A stretch of 64,000 bases of DNA from Diadema setosum (taxonomy: Eukaryota > Echinodermata > Echinoidea > Diadematoida > Diadematidae). The notes beneath the pieces were generated by a model. That model ran no database searches and was not told where the DNA came from. It saw nothing but the letters and a program-made list of their open reading frames with translations. Of this stretch, positions 33,681 through 45,582 are shown piece after piece. The stretch is taken from the NCBI RefSeq assembly GCF_964275005.1, contig NC_092701.1, positions 6,926,715 to 6,990,714 of the forward strand, written 5' to 3'. The translations under genes were made by a program, and so were the position numbers. Each line of letters opens with the position of its first letter. The first letter of the stretch is position 1.

Positions 33681-33928
33681 TGAAGAGTTTGTTTGCAAAA
33701 ACCGATAAGTCCATATTTGCCAAATGGAGATATTTGCGATTAAAGGTCAAGAAAAATAAAGAGAATAATAAGAATTTTTTTGCTTCTTTAGACCATAACT
33801 TCAAAAATGTACCTTTATATGTAGTGACCAACATATCATTTAAAAGGTATTATTTTGTACTTTATGACAGAGATCTTACTTCAAAATCTTCAAAAATGGA
33901 CTTAACGGTTTTTGCAAACAAACTCTTC
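33681..33928. mobile_element. ~250-bp MITE
   Basis: TGAAGAGTTTGTTTGCAAAA at left and TTTTGCAAACAAACTCTTCA at right form exact TIRs in AT-rich flanks. No coding sequence. Confidence 0.75.
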
Positions 33929-34408
33929 AAATATATATACATTTATATAAAAAAAAATGTCAGTTCTGCTTCTGTTTGTAAAAAATATTGAAGAAATCAG
34001 AGTCAATTAAAAAAAGACACCGCAGGGACTGAGAATTTTCCCTTTTTCCAAATTTTTGGCTTCTGCCATATACATGTATTTCATATATGATACCAAACAA
34101 AACATATTTAGTATAATCATCAAATATGTTTTGAAACCGTTGTTATAAAATCCCATTCAATCCAGAAAGTTCATTCTATTTTATTCCATAAGTTATTACG
34201 GTATTTCATGTTATCCTCAATATCTATCCCATGCATGCACCTCAGCTTAAAGGCCTAGTCATTTTTTTTTTTTTTTTGTCCCGTCATGTTTTTATACAGA
34301 CAATAAAGCTGAAGAGGATCAGGTACTATAGTATCAAAAGCTTCAACAACTTAAAGCTGGTCAACATCCCTTATGTCATGATTGTGTGTATTTGTGTGTG
34401 TGTACATG

Positions 34409-34469
<61 letters not shown>

Positions 34470-34559
34470 TATGTATATGTATAGATATATATAATTATAT
34501 GTATATATATATATATAATTATATGTATATGTATAGATATATATAATTATATGTATATG

Positions 34560-34603
<44 letters not shown>

Positions 34604-34700
34604 CATACACATATACGTATACATATAATTATATACAAACATACATAATTATCTACATAATACACAGAACACACACATACATATATATCAATGTACTCAC
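34409..34700. repeat. AT/ATGT microsatellite
   Basis: Long (AT)n runs broken by ATTATATGTATATGTATAG units. Confidence 0.95.
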
Positions 34701-34714
34701 TATAATGCCGCAAT

Positions 34715-35215
34715 ACTCCAGCACTTCTGGTTCCAGAGAAGAAAACTTGAACAAATTTCATTCAGTTTGGAGCTTTTGGGCCCCCACCGACAGCACGGGA
34801 ATGCCATCCATTTGAACAAGTGAAACTTATATACCGTACCCTAGAGATGCTACCTGCCAAGTTTACAGAAAATCCGTCACAAGGTTTTCAAGAACAAGCT
34901 GAAAATAAGAACAGAATCGGTCCCTATTTCTTCCCCTCCCTCCCCCCCCCCCCCCCGCCTCCCACCCTTGGATCCACCATAAACAGACTTGAAACTACAG
35001 TCATCAATGTATTTCTTTATAGCACTAACTTATAGCTCTATTCTGGTTCTAGAAAAGAAGATTTTTTAAGTTTCAATATCATAACCTTGGTAGTTCCTGC
35101 CCCCCCCCAACCCTCATATAAGCAAATTAAAATCCTACCACCCTGAATAGGGATTCTATGATACCTGCCAAGCTTAGTAAAAATTAGTCATGGGGTTTCC
35201 AAGGAGCTAATAAGG
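34715..35215 (+). repeat. Diverged tandem repeat with poly-C segments
   Basis: Two units share CTACCTGCCAAGTTTA / ATACCTGCCAAGCTTA and a TCTGGTTC(C/T)AGA(G/A)AAGAA start, each with a C-run. Confidence 0.45.
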
Positions 35216-35683
35216 TTTACGCGCAGTTTTGACAGAATCTAACTTCCATTTACATACGTAATATTGACATAACAAACTGATTCCTGATGACAACAATGAT
35301 TTGCACATTTTATAGGATATGTTTGCACATTTCACACTGAAATTGAACGCTTGCGCAGTTTACTTCGTATATGATAATTTGCTCATTAACGCGGTCGATG
35401 CAATTTTAGAGATTTTCACTTTTGAGAGTATGATGTTTTGCACACGTACAGAGTGTGCACATTAAACTTTTTAACCGCTCCAGATACCCCAGCCTGTCGA
35501 GTGGCGCTCTCACATTCCACGATTCCTATAGAGTAAAATAACAGGCCTATATATATTGTTATTCCTATCTCACTTGAACTTCCTGTAAGTGTTGGTGTTA
35601 GGAAGGGGCGGATTCCTAATTCTTTGTACACCGCTATCTATACTGCTCATTAGGAGCACCAATAAGATATAGACCTATATAGA

Positions 35684-35846
35684 GATTTAAGTAACTTGAC
35701 AAAATGTTCAGTTCAAAGGTTTTTCCCTTCATCAGCAGTTACCATCGTGTATCGGATACTTTGAAGTGTGTCTTCAGCTGCTTGAAAAGGGGAGATTTGG
35801 CGTCTCGTGTGTAGTCGGACACGTCCTCCATTTCGAGGTGCAGTAT
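35684..35846 (+). pseudogene. Decayed copy of nucleoside hydrolase exon 1
   Basis: Aligns base by base with 24199-24375: ATGTTCAG at 35704, then CTTTGAAGTGTGTCTTCAGC, then CCATTTCGAGGTGCAGTA, where similarity stops at the exon-1 donor. Small length changes put the reading frame out of register with the intact gene and TAG ends it, so it could not supply the same N-terminus. It probably belongs to a duplicated hydrolase locus whose exons 2-3 lie at 61 kb. Confidence 0.75.
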
Positions 35847-35864
35847 ACCCACAGAAAACTGCAG

Positions 35865-35867
<3 letters not shown>

Positions 35868-35928
<61 letters not shown>

Positions 35929-36005
35929 CATATACATATACTATATATATATGTATATTATATATACATATATATATATATACTATATTATATATATATG
36001 TATAT

Positions 36006-36037
<32 letters not shown>

Positions 36038-36038
36038 C

Positions 36039-36069
<31 letters not shown>

Positions 36070-36085
36070 TATATATATATATACT
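35868..36085. repeat. (AT)n microsatellite
   Basis: About 220 bp of AT with rare TATACATATAC interruptions, directly after the decayed hydrolase exon. The following stretch 36086-37718 holds nothing I recognise. Confidence 0.95.
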
Positions 36086-37718
36086 GCAGAACTAATAGGC
36101 CTATATTATACTATATTGGAAATAATATTCTGTATAAGGTCATTTTTATTTTGGGAAGGGGGAGCAAAAATGTTGCTTTTAGAATGATTGCCTAAAAGTA
36201 CCGCATACCAACAATGCAAGGTTCTTGCAGATGGTTTACTTGCAGTTTGCTAGTGAATACTTATTACTCCTGTATAATTCTAATAAGAATATCTAGAAAC
36301 GCACTATACGAGAAGCCTCTACATTAGTATTATGAATTTTCTACATCATGCACCGCTCCTGTCGTACAATAATAAGCAGGTGCAAGTATATGTCATATAA
36401 GTGGAATGTTGTCAACAGTTTTCATGGTTCTGATAATGATCAAAAGTATAGAAGGACTATAATTATGATTCCTAAATTCTCGACTTTTATCATACTCTTT
36501 TTCTGGACCGTTAATCATTGCCATCCAGTTATTAGCACTGTTTATTAGCATGATACATACATTTTAGTTTCAGTTTTGTTTAATAGTGTCATATGAGGAG
36601 TTTTTTGACAACACGGTCTCTGTCCACCTATATATTGATCTGTGGAGGGGTTTGTGGTCAACCTGAAGTTAATGCGAGCGTCAACCTGTCCCGAAATTGC
36701 GCATAGATGGACGGTTGGTATATAAGAATAAATTAATGTCCAAATTCTGCTCTGATCGTAAGCATATCACTATTCGTGAGGGCATCTTATTCTTACGCCA
36801 TCGCATGATCACTAACAATATCGCACGCGCATAATTGATTGTATGTACAGTATTTACAATAAGATTATTTGTCATTTATTCTTCTCCAACATTATTTTCT
36901 TGGGTACACACAACCCGGCGAATAGTGCCCGCGTCAGGTTGTAATATTAATGGTGTAAGATTAGTCTGAACTTGTTTTCGTTTTTTTGTTTATGATAATG
37001 TTGTTTAGTGATACTTGTGTTACGTTCTGGGTGATCCACGTGGTGTTATAAGTCTTGCTTTTTAGTGGACCATTCTTTTTCCATACTTTCTTTTCCGTCA
37101 ACCTTTTAAAGTATGCAGTGATGTTCTTAATTATTCTGAATAGTTAATTGAACATGATTATTACAGTATATCTCATTATACTTTAGGATTCACATTGCGT
37201 TATGCGTTAGGTACTTTTTTTTTCAAACTGATCAAACCATGTGATGGTGTAATGCATGCTTTGTATTTTCTTTTTCTCTAGTGTAGCCATCGTAATGCTG
37301 GCATGCATGATTGTATCCCGTAGAATCGTATCGCAGTATCATAGCATCGAGTTGGGACCATGGCGTCGGCAAAGACAGCCGAATTGAATTAGTACATTGG
37401 CCGAAATAAAATAGGGCAAAAGAACGGAAACCGAAATCGTATCACTTTTTACGAAGATAATTTGTCTTTAAAAATGCAGTCGTTTTCAGAATGAAAGACC
37501 CAAAACTCAAATGTTAACAATGTTAGAGACAGAGGGACATATCTTGAACATTTTTCTTTTTACAACTTCGTAATTTCTAGCTCGGCAAAACGGCGTATCT
37601 TGAGATGTGCATAAAGATTATCTTGAGATGCGCATAAAGATTAAAAAACAAAACATTTACGATGGTAGGGTAAGTGAAAGTATCTTCACATAAACACCGG
37701 TTTACGCTATTCAAATAT

Positions 37719-38100
37719 TTAAAGGGACATTCCAGACGATATGATTTCACATCGTGTAGTACCTAAATCGACAACTCCATGTACAGATTTGTGGAATTTA
37801 TTGTGGTTTTTGATCAGGGAAACAATACTTTGAAAAACCTTAAACAAATTGCACTGAACAAGGATGATGACAGAGGAGGTTCACATATTTCAGAAATGTA
37901 GCAGTGTAATTCTATTACAATACCGCTTGCTTGCGAGTTCACCTGTGTATAATCTATGCATGCCTTCAGGTTCTGCTTCCTTGAGCCCCAACTCATGCAT
38001 ACTTATGGTAACTCTGCCATGTCATCATCCTTGTTCATTGCAATTTGTTCTAAATTTTGAAAATATTCTTATTCTTCATCCCAGCCATCATAAAATCTGA
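37719..38100 (+). repeat. Dispersed repeat also present inside the palindrome arms
   Basis: TCACATATTTCAGAAATGTA, GTTCTGCTTCCTTGAGCCC and AAATTTTGAAAATATTCTTA here match diverged sequence at 55570-55760 in the right arm and its mirror in the left arm. It begins AAAGGGACATTCCAGACGA. Confidence 0.65.
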
Positions 38101-38533
38101 AACTCTGTACTCACTATAACTAATCTATAGTTATTCAAAATAAATGCAAAAATCTGAAAATCATCCGGAGGTCTCCTTTAAAGTGAAAACTAAGTTTCGG
38201 TTAGTGCTTGAGAACCCGTCTAGCACCATTTCATTTTTGCTTCTTCTTCTTCTTCTTCTGGTTAAGTCTGCCTCCTTCAATAGCCTGAAGATTCTTGCAG
38301 ACTGGTGCTATTTACATTATAATACAATTTATTTACAGATATTTACAAGCACATAGAAAATTTGACGAATGATAATGATAATGATAATGAATAACATTTA
38401 TATAGCGCTTAATACTGATGTTTCTAAGCGCATTGATTCGGAAAAAAAAAGAAGAAGTACGACATTAAAATAAAATACAGCATTATGTAAATATACAAAT
38501 TATGGTATAACATGCAACAGCAAAACAACATAA

Positions 38534-40745
38534 TTAAAGTTGAGTAAACAGATAAGTTTTCAACGATGACTTGAACTTATCAACGTTATCAGCATTACGA
38601 ATATGGAGAGGAAGTTTATTCCAGAGAGACGGGGAAATAACAGAAAAAGCCCTATCACCATAGCGGGTGCAGGTGCGGGGACCATGTGATAGTTGGAGAG
38701 TGGAGGAAGAACGAAGAGAACGGGTTGAAGTGGAGGAGCGGAAAGAAATTAAGTCTTTGAGGTAAGATGGAGCAAGATTATTACATATCTTGTAAACGAT
38801 AAGGAGGATTTTGAAGGTGATACGTTGATGTATGGGGAGCCAGTGGAGGGATTGGAGAACAGGAGTAATGTGGTCAGATCTTTTTGTAAGGGTTACAAGC
38901 CTAGCAGCTGTGTTTTGAATTCTTTGAAGTGGTGCAATATACTAGAAGCAGGGAGACCAACAAGAAGGGAATTGCAGTAGTCAAGGTGGGAAGAAACAAA
39001 TGCGTGGATGAGACGTTCAGTGGAAGACTGATCCAATAACTTACGGATTTTACCAATTTTACAGATACCCCAAGCAGCAGAACGACATGAGTTCTTAATG
39101 TGTTGTTGAAAATTCAGGTGCTTATCTACAATAACTCCGAGATCTCTGACGGACTGAGAGGTGGGTATAGTACTGTCTTCGAGGGAAAATTCTGTGAGAG
39201 AACCACCTCGCCTAAACTGAGAATGAACATATAAAAATTCTGATTTAACACAATTCAATTTCAAATAATTATCACATGACCATTGCTTAATATCCTCAAC
39301 ACATCTACTGAGTTTGCAGAGTGCTTCGACTTGAGTATTTGGTTGTATGATTATATAAATTTGAGTATCGTCGGCATACATAACATGTAGAATATCTTCA
39401 TGAGAGTTGATTACAGAAGACAGAGGGGCTGTGTATAGAATAAATAGTAAAGGACCAACCACAGACCCCTGGGGGACACGATGTCTGTGAGGGAATGACT
39501 GAGAAAGTGCACCGTTAACGTTTACCATCTGGTGGCGGTCATGTAAGTAAGATGAAATCCATCTCAAGACTGTTCCCGTAAGACCAAAGTTGGACTCTAA
39601 TCTGTTCAGAAGAATCACATGATTGATAGTGTCAAACGCAGCAGAATAATCTAAAAGCAGGAGAGCAGCTTCGTGGCCTTTGTCTACTGCTAAGAGGAGG
39701 TCATTGAGTACCTTCAATAAGGCGGTTTCTGTGGAATGAAAGTGCCTATAGGCAGACTGACTAGTAGGAAACAACTGGTGTTCATCGAGGTGATCTCTGA
39801 GTTGGCGAGCCACCACTTTCTCGAGAACTTTACCAACAAAAGACAAATTAGCAATGGGGCGGAAATTGTTCAAATCATTATGGTCTAAACTTGGTTTCTT
39901 CAAAAGGGGCAATATGTGAGACCTTTTGAAGTGCTCAGGAACTACGCCAGATGACAATGAGAGGTTCAGAATATGAGTTATTGCAGGAAGAAATTCATCT
40001 AGACACTCTTTTAGTAGCCATGTGGGAAGAGGATCTAGAGAACATGACTTGGACGGAAGAGAATTAATGAGACGTTTCACTTGTGACTCAGTGATTAAAG
40101 CAAACTCTGAAAATACACACTCGGTGTTTACATCTATGTGAGAGGAATTTGAGAAAGAGATTTCAGGAGACACTGGGAATGAAGAAGCAATGGTGCTAAT
40201 CTTGTTGTCGAAAAACTCAGCGAACCGATTGGCCAGTACAAGATTTGAAGTATGGTCAGGAAGAACAGAATCCGGATGTGCAATTGTGAGTTTTTTGATG
40301 ATGTTGAAAAGTTGTTTGGTGTCTGCGGCAGCAATCTCCTGTCTTAGGTGCCTTGACTTAGCGTCGGCAAGGCGGTTGTAGTAGGACTCACACTCTTGCC
40401 GATACAGCTCTCTGTCAATGCAAAGACCAGACTTGATCATACGGCGCTCTGCGCGGCGTCTGCGCCTCTTAGCCTCCTTCACTTCTGCCGTGTACCAAGG
40501 ATTATTCGGCCGCACTGTTACTGATCTAGTCTTGAGTGGAGCGTACTTGTCAAGCAGTCTTGTTACATGAGAGTTGAGCTGCAGGACAGCCTCGGAGGGA
40601 CACGCTGGCTCTCTGACCTGGGAAAGTGATGCTGCAATGTCGTATTTAAAGGAGCAGAGGTCCATAGACCGTAGATTTCTGGAGGTGATCTGCTTCCTAG
40701 GGTTCGCCGGGCCTTTGAGGTTGAGGGTGGTGATGACGGCGGAGT
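38534..40745 (-). pseudogene. LINE reverse transcriptase and C-terminal domain
   Basis: The RT frame is open from ~40745 to 38893. It contains all core RT blocks, including AFDTINH and YADD with both catalytic aspartates. A frame break near 38925 moves the conserved C-terminal domain into another frame, which stays open to a TAA at 38534-38536. The product would act in target-primed reverse transcription. Confidence 0.85.
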
Positions 40746-41906
40746 GGTCAGAGGGCAGAGAACAAGATTCACATTCGATACAATATTGTCGACTTTTCTG
40801 CTAAGAACTAGGTCAAGCGTATGTCCGGCTTTATGAGTTGCCCCTGTAACATGCTGTTGAAATCCTAAAGAGTCGATGGTGCTTAAAAAAGACACAGCCA
40901 AATTATCCGAGCAATCATCAACATGTATGTTGAAATCCCCGAGCAGAATGGAACGATGGTCATCGATTGCCACTGATTCCAGAAGTGTAGGGAATTCTGA
41001 CAAAAATAAGTTATTCGTTAAGTTGTTCTTAGCAGAAGGAGGTGGTCTGTAGATGCCATATACTCTGAGAGCAGATGAATGAGAAAGGTTGATTGTGACA
41101 TCAAGGAGCTCAAATGATGAGAACATGAAAGTGTCATTTTTGGAAATACGTGCAGTTGAACGGACAAGCAAGCAGATGCCACCACCTCTGGAATTTGTTC
41201 GAGGGCAGTGTACAAAATCAAAGTTTGGAAGAGAGGCCTTCAGATCTGCAATTATCAGGTCGTCTTTTTGTGTGCCAGTTAACCAAGTCTCAGTTATAAC
41301 GAGAATATCGAGCTTGGCATCTACCACTAGGTCACATATGTATGCAGACTTGTTGTTCAGGGAGCGAGCATTCCAAATACCAATACGAGTTACAGAGGAT
41401 ATGTCACTTACTGTAGGCCTAGATCTTGTCCGACGGTCTGTAACGACACGAGATGATAGATGTGGTTTGTGAGCTCTGCGACCACGATGTGTACGACGAC
41501 GTCGTCTGATGCCGAGCTCACAGATCCTTTGCCAGACATCTTGATGAAGAAATTGGTCGGCACCTTTATTAAGGTCATGTAATGCGTGAACATCATAACT
41601 TACACGGTGGGGTGGATCGGAGTCATGATGCATACGTAGGCTTACATTGTCGCATTGGTGATGGTCCGACTGAGTCGGGCCAGGATTCAGCTGTATGTCC
41701 CCACATAACAAGATAGAAAGCTGGAAACATGCATGGTGGTTACTATAGTAAGCAATTGGATGACCATGGTATTTCCACGAGTCCGGTTTGGTGGTATTCA
41801 CGCACTTAAAGAGGTCCAGGGGTTGAATGAACTGATCCTCTGCGGATGAAATGAATGGTGACAGGACTGCACAAAAGATGAGAAGCCACCTGCAAAACCC
41901 CTCCAT
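40745..41906 (-). pseudogene. LINE N-terminal, 2A-like and AP-endonuclease part
   Basis: Residues 1-22 resemble a signal peptide. GDIQLNPGP at 69-77 (41702-41676) matches the 2A ribosome-skipping motif D-V/I-E-x-N-P-G-P with Gln for Glu. The endonuclease starts at ~residue 170 (GIWNARSLNN). A frame break at its C-terminal edge separates it from SDHSAV and the RT. Confidence 0.85.
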
Positions 41907-42203
41907 TGATGATGATTGCTCAAGTACAAGAGTCAGTATACACTGAATACAAGAGTCTGTTTACACAGGAATTTGTGTCGGCTCACAAGAATGGATGAAA
42001 AGCTGCTTGGTAATCTCCTCCATTGATGGTTGCTCGATCAAGTACAAGAGTCAGTACACACTGAATACAAGAGTCTGTCTACACAGGAATTTGTGTCCGC
42101 TCACAAGAATGGATGACAAGCTGCTTGGTAATCTCCTCCATTGATGGTTGCTCAAGAACAAGAGTCAGTACACACTGAATACAAGAGTCTGTCTACACAG
42201 GGA
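41901..42203 (-). repeat. LINE 5' monomers, ~118-bp tandem repeat (2.6 copies)
   Basis: CTCCATTGATG starts units at 41901, 42018 and 42136 (periods 117 and 118). The first unit contains the LINE start codon, so the array is its 5' UTR/promoter region. Each of the two upstream ATGs opens a 20-codon frame starting MEEITKQL. Confidence 0.85.
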
Positions 42204-42205
42204 TC

Positions 42206-42512
42206 AGTCTCCACTGAAGCAAAGTATGCAGAATGGGTACCTGCACCCATGTACAAAATGGTGGCACAGGGTAGTAGAACGGCATAGGAATAAAATACAA
42301 GAGAATATAACAAATCGTACACCAAGGATGCACCAAAATTGTCTAGGAAAGCCCCAAGAACAACAAAAATATTATGTTACAAATTAGATACAAAACACTC
42401 AACATAAAACACTTTACAGGAGGAAATATTACAGAGCCCGATATGAGTGGGGCTACCTAGACCAGGCGCACACCAAAAAAAAAAAAAAAAAAAAAAAAAA
42501 AAACGAAAACAA
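42206..42512 (-). other. Junction between the two LINEs, probable 3' UTR of the interrupted LINE
   Basis: No gene. An A-run (~42475-42503) and GGTGTGCGCCTGGTCTAGG (minus strand) follow the stop codon of the second LINE. Confidence 0.45.
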
Positions 42513-42983
42513 CTAGCCACTGTGATCAACCGTTAGACGGTTTCGAAATGATCCCACAGATGGCGCAGAAACAATGTCTGACGACAGGGAATTCCAGTTC
42601 CTTACAGTTCTTGGGAAGAACAAATGGCGATGCGATTCAGTTCTCGAATATGGTACCTGATAAGAGTGTGGTTGCGAGGCTCTCGTTAACTGAGTAGCCT
42701 GTTTGATAATATAGTCCTGTGCTGAAAGAGGAGTAAGATTATTGTGTATTTTGTACATCATAATTAGCCTGTCATTTTCTCTGCGCTGTTCCAGAGTGGT
42801 CCAATCAAGCTCTTGTAGCATTTTGGTGACACTTGAGGTGTTATGGTAGCGATTTAAAGTGAATCGCGCAGCTCTTCTCTGGACCATTTCCACTTGGTGG
42901 ATTAGGTTCTTGGTGAATGGGTCCCAAACTGTAGAAGCATACTCAACAATTGGTCGAACCAACGTTTTGTAAGCTGTGGCTTT
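42513..42983 (-). mobile_element. Interrupted CR1/jockey-group LINE, C-terminal part
   Basis: Minus-strand frame ...DVKATAYKTLVRPIVEYAS, then VQRRAARF, LDWTTLEQRR and FFPRTVRNWNSLS, the C-terminal region of CR1/jockey-group RTs, ending at 42513. Its upstream half lies at 56356-56745, on the other side of the palindrome, and the frame is continuous if one copy of the 6-bp duplication is removed. Confidence 0.85.
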
Positions 42984-42989
42984 AACATC
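42984..42989. repeat. Target site duplication AACATC (left)
   Basis: Identical to 56350-56355. It encodes Asp-Val (GATGTT, minus strand) in the interrupted LINE on both sides. Confidence 0.9.
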
Positions 42990-43084
42990 AGTAGTTAAGT
43001 ATAGGTATAAAGATAGAGAGTGATAGAGTGGCCTATAGATAGAGTTGGGGCTTAATCCCTTGCTCTGGGGGAAGTCGTAAAAAA

Positions 43085-43500
43085 GATGAGGGTATGAATG
43101 GGGGTGCGATATGAAAATATGATGGTAGAGAAAGGGGGGAAAAATATAAGGGTAATGGAGTAACGTGTCAGGTGTATGAGAAAGAGTTGATGGTAGTGAA
43201 TGTTGGTAAATAGTGAAATTATGGTGGTATTTTATTGGTCAAGTTGAAGTTTGACAGACTTGTTCACATGCTTTATAACGTGTTGTGTGAAAGGTGGGAG
43301 AGCATCGACTGGTGTGATTTTTTTGGAGCAAGGAAATACGTGAAGAATGATGGTAGTTACGTTCAAAGATAGAATTGATTATGATGGAAGGGGGAAGCTG
43401 TGGTTGTAAAGTGTATGAATAACTTGGGTGATGTGGAGGGAGAAAACATCAGAACTATAAGTGTAATGTATTGCATTTGTAGAGACGATAATTTTGACAG
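43085..43500. repeat. Sub-terminal direct repeat R1 (left arm)
   Basis: About 400 bp similar at perhaps 75-80% to 45583-45985 in the same orientation (GAGAGCATCGACTGGTGTGA and AAATACGTGAAGAATGATG are shared exactly). The right arm has the mirror pair. Confidence 0.7.
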
Positions 43501-44079
43501 TTATTATCTTTGATTAAGGAATTTTCAGTTGGTGATAGCAGACAGGGATAAAAAATATTTGCTGTCCATGGTGTGTGGGATCAGTGCTTTGGATGAGGAA
43601 TAAGAGTATTTTCCAAAATTTAAGACAAATTACACGGAAAAAACATGACAGCTTCGCCATATGAGAGCATGAGTGCGGGCTCAAGGAAGCAGAACAAAAG
43701 AAAAAAGCATGCATAAAATTTACAGAGGCGTTGTAATGGAATTTACATTGGTACATTTCTGAAATATGTGAGCTTCTTTGTCAGTATCCTTGTTGAGTGA
43801 TATATATATATTTTCAGAGTAGCGGTATTTCGGCTCAAGCACGACAATAGATTTACAAATCTAGACATGTAGCTGTCGATTTATATACTACATGTTATGA
43901 CATTATGAAAATTGTATGGACTTTTTCTTTAAACACAGTCTAAGCTGGCCCAGAAGATCGTGAGCACGCGATATTTGAGAGAGTCATGAAGAGCACTTTG
44001 ATTTGACTTTAAGAAATAAACGCTTTGATGTTTAGGTTTGTTTTTTGTGCATTGTGAATGGTCTGGTACGACAAAAAAT

Positions 44080-44550
44080 ATTGCTGAAGTGTAAATTTAC
44101 ATGCCGTTTATGCAAGCAAGACTGAAGAATGTCCATCGAACTGACGAAATGATTGCACAACAGTAACAGAAACGCACACAAATAACACGTCTGTGGCGAG
44201 TTTTTTTGTTTTTTTGTTTTTTTTTTGTTTTTTTTTGTTTTTTGGTTTTTGTTTGTTTGTTTGTTTTGTTTTGTTATTGTTGTTTTTGTAGACGTAACAA
44301 ATTCGACTGGCACGAATATCAATGTAAATATTGCTGAAGTGTAAATTTTTATGCCGTTTATATGCAAGACTGAAGAATGTCCATCGAAATGATTGCACAG
44401 CAGTAACAGAAACGCACACAACACGTCTGTGGCGATTTTTTTTTTTTTGTTTATTTGTTTTTTTTTTGTTTCGTTTTGATTTTTGTTTTGTTTTGTTGTT
44501 GTTGTTTTTTGTAGACGTAACAAATTCGACTGGCACGATTATAAATGCTA
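44080..44550. repeat. Tandem duplication of ~220-250 bp (left arm)
   Basis: Two units start ATTGCTGAAGTGTAAATTT at 44080 and 44330. Each contains AACAGAAACGCACACAA, a T-rich tract and GTAGACGTAACAAATTCGAC. Mirrored in the right arm at ~54840-55260. Confidence 0.8.
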
Positions 44551-45582
44551 CATAAAAAAGTCTGATATAGTCGCAGTGTACGATAAAGACGGTAAATTGC
44601 AAGACGCAGTTGGTCCGAGCAAGTTTATATTTTGACTTCGAGTGTATTTAAAGCACTGGCCAACAGGAACCAAATTATTGTATCGCACAAAAGTCATACA
44701 GCGAACGTTGCGACTGTGATTTGGAGAGGGAGTGTCAAATATTACGCGGTGATGAAAGAAAAAAAAAATATTTTCAGAAGACAACGGTGACGAGTTTTGC
44801 AAGGGGCTGTTTGGTGATGAATCGAAAGTCGATTTTAGCGCACAGTTTAAACGCTACGGCGGGTTATTTGTTTAAAAGTATGAGGAATCTGTATAGCACC
44901 AAATCTTATTTCTATCGGTAAAAAGATCGTGCCAATGTTTGTGTCTTTTTTTTTTAATTAAACGCGCTTCGTCGACTCTATCATATTTTTGCCTTTGCCT
45001 CTGGCTGACATACCAAACACATTTGTGCTGTTAGAGCTGAAACAAAAGATATTCTTGTATATGTGCATTGTTTTTGTTGTTTTTGTTGTTGTTGTTGTTG
45101 TTTTGACACGAAAGGAAAAAGGGAATACAAAGATCCAATGTCTACCATAACAGATATATACAATTTAAAAGTTTTGAGTATCAGAACCCAGGCATATCCG
45201 TCCATTTTTTTAAATCGGTATAGGCCCTAGCAGAGAGGTTGCTTTCGGCAAGCAAAGTTGTTATGGGAGGTGGATTTAGGTTATCAGTGACTTAGATATT
45301 TTGTGTCACTGCTGCTTGCGATTTAGATCTCTCGTTATTGACATTACTACGAGATTCCGACGATATTGCCATACATACCCTTACAAAATGCTTCACTATA
45401 GCTGCAGCGTGTTATTTGGTGTAAACACGCAATCCAAAAAAGAATATGGGTTTGCTCCTACCTGTGGGTAACGCCTTCGAGATATTCAGACGGGAAGCCA
45501 GTCATGGAGTGGTTTCAATACATCAAGAAAATGGAGAACATGCACACAGGGTATGCGCAAAACCAAGATGAGATGGAAAAAA

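Larger units (their letters stand above)
29515..35683. other. Gene-free repeat region
   Basis: No exon chain is supported. It contains the TTAA element at 30116, a hairpin at 31009, two tRNA-derived SINE heads, a (GAATT)n tail at ~32277-32297, hAT-like and TIR MITEs, poly-C/poly-G runs and AT microsatellites. Confidence 0.6.
38365..42205 (-). mobile_element. CR1/L2-like LINE, near full length
   Basis: Minus-strand coding region from ATG 41906 to TAA 38534, with two frame breaks: one near 40750-40790 between endonuclease and RT, one near 38925 in the C-terminus. Order: signal-like hydrophobic start (MEGFCRWLLIFCAVLSPF), DIQLNPGP (residues 70-77), AP endonuclease (GIWNARSLNNK, ITETWL, LLGDFNIH, SDHSAV), then RT (FRPIANLSFVGK, LLDYSAAFDTINH, PQGSVVGPLLF, MYADDTQIY) and an L2/CR1-type C-terminus (LHWLPIHQRITFK, WNKLPLHIR, FKSSLKTYLF). 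The 3' end carries TATAGCGC and a TCATTA-type microsatellite tail (38369-38391). The 5' end is tandem monomers. Few breaks suggest fairly recent activity. Confidence 0.9.

Noticed and set aside
34409-36187. Long Ile/Tyr frames
   Set aside because: Pure AT/TATATG microsatellite translation.
44032-44602. Minus-strand frames of ~160 codons rich in Lys/Asn/Gln/Thr in the palindrome arm
   Set aside because: They translate T-rich and A-rich low-complexity tracts and a tandem duplication; no domain and no codon signal.
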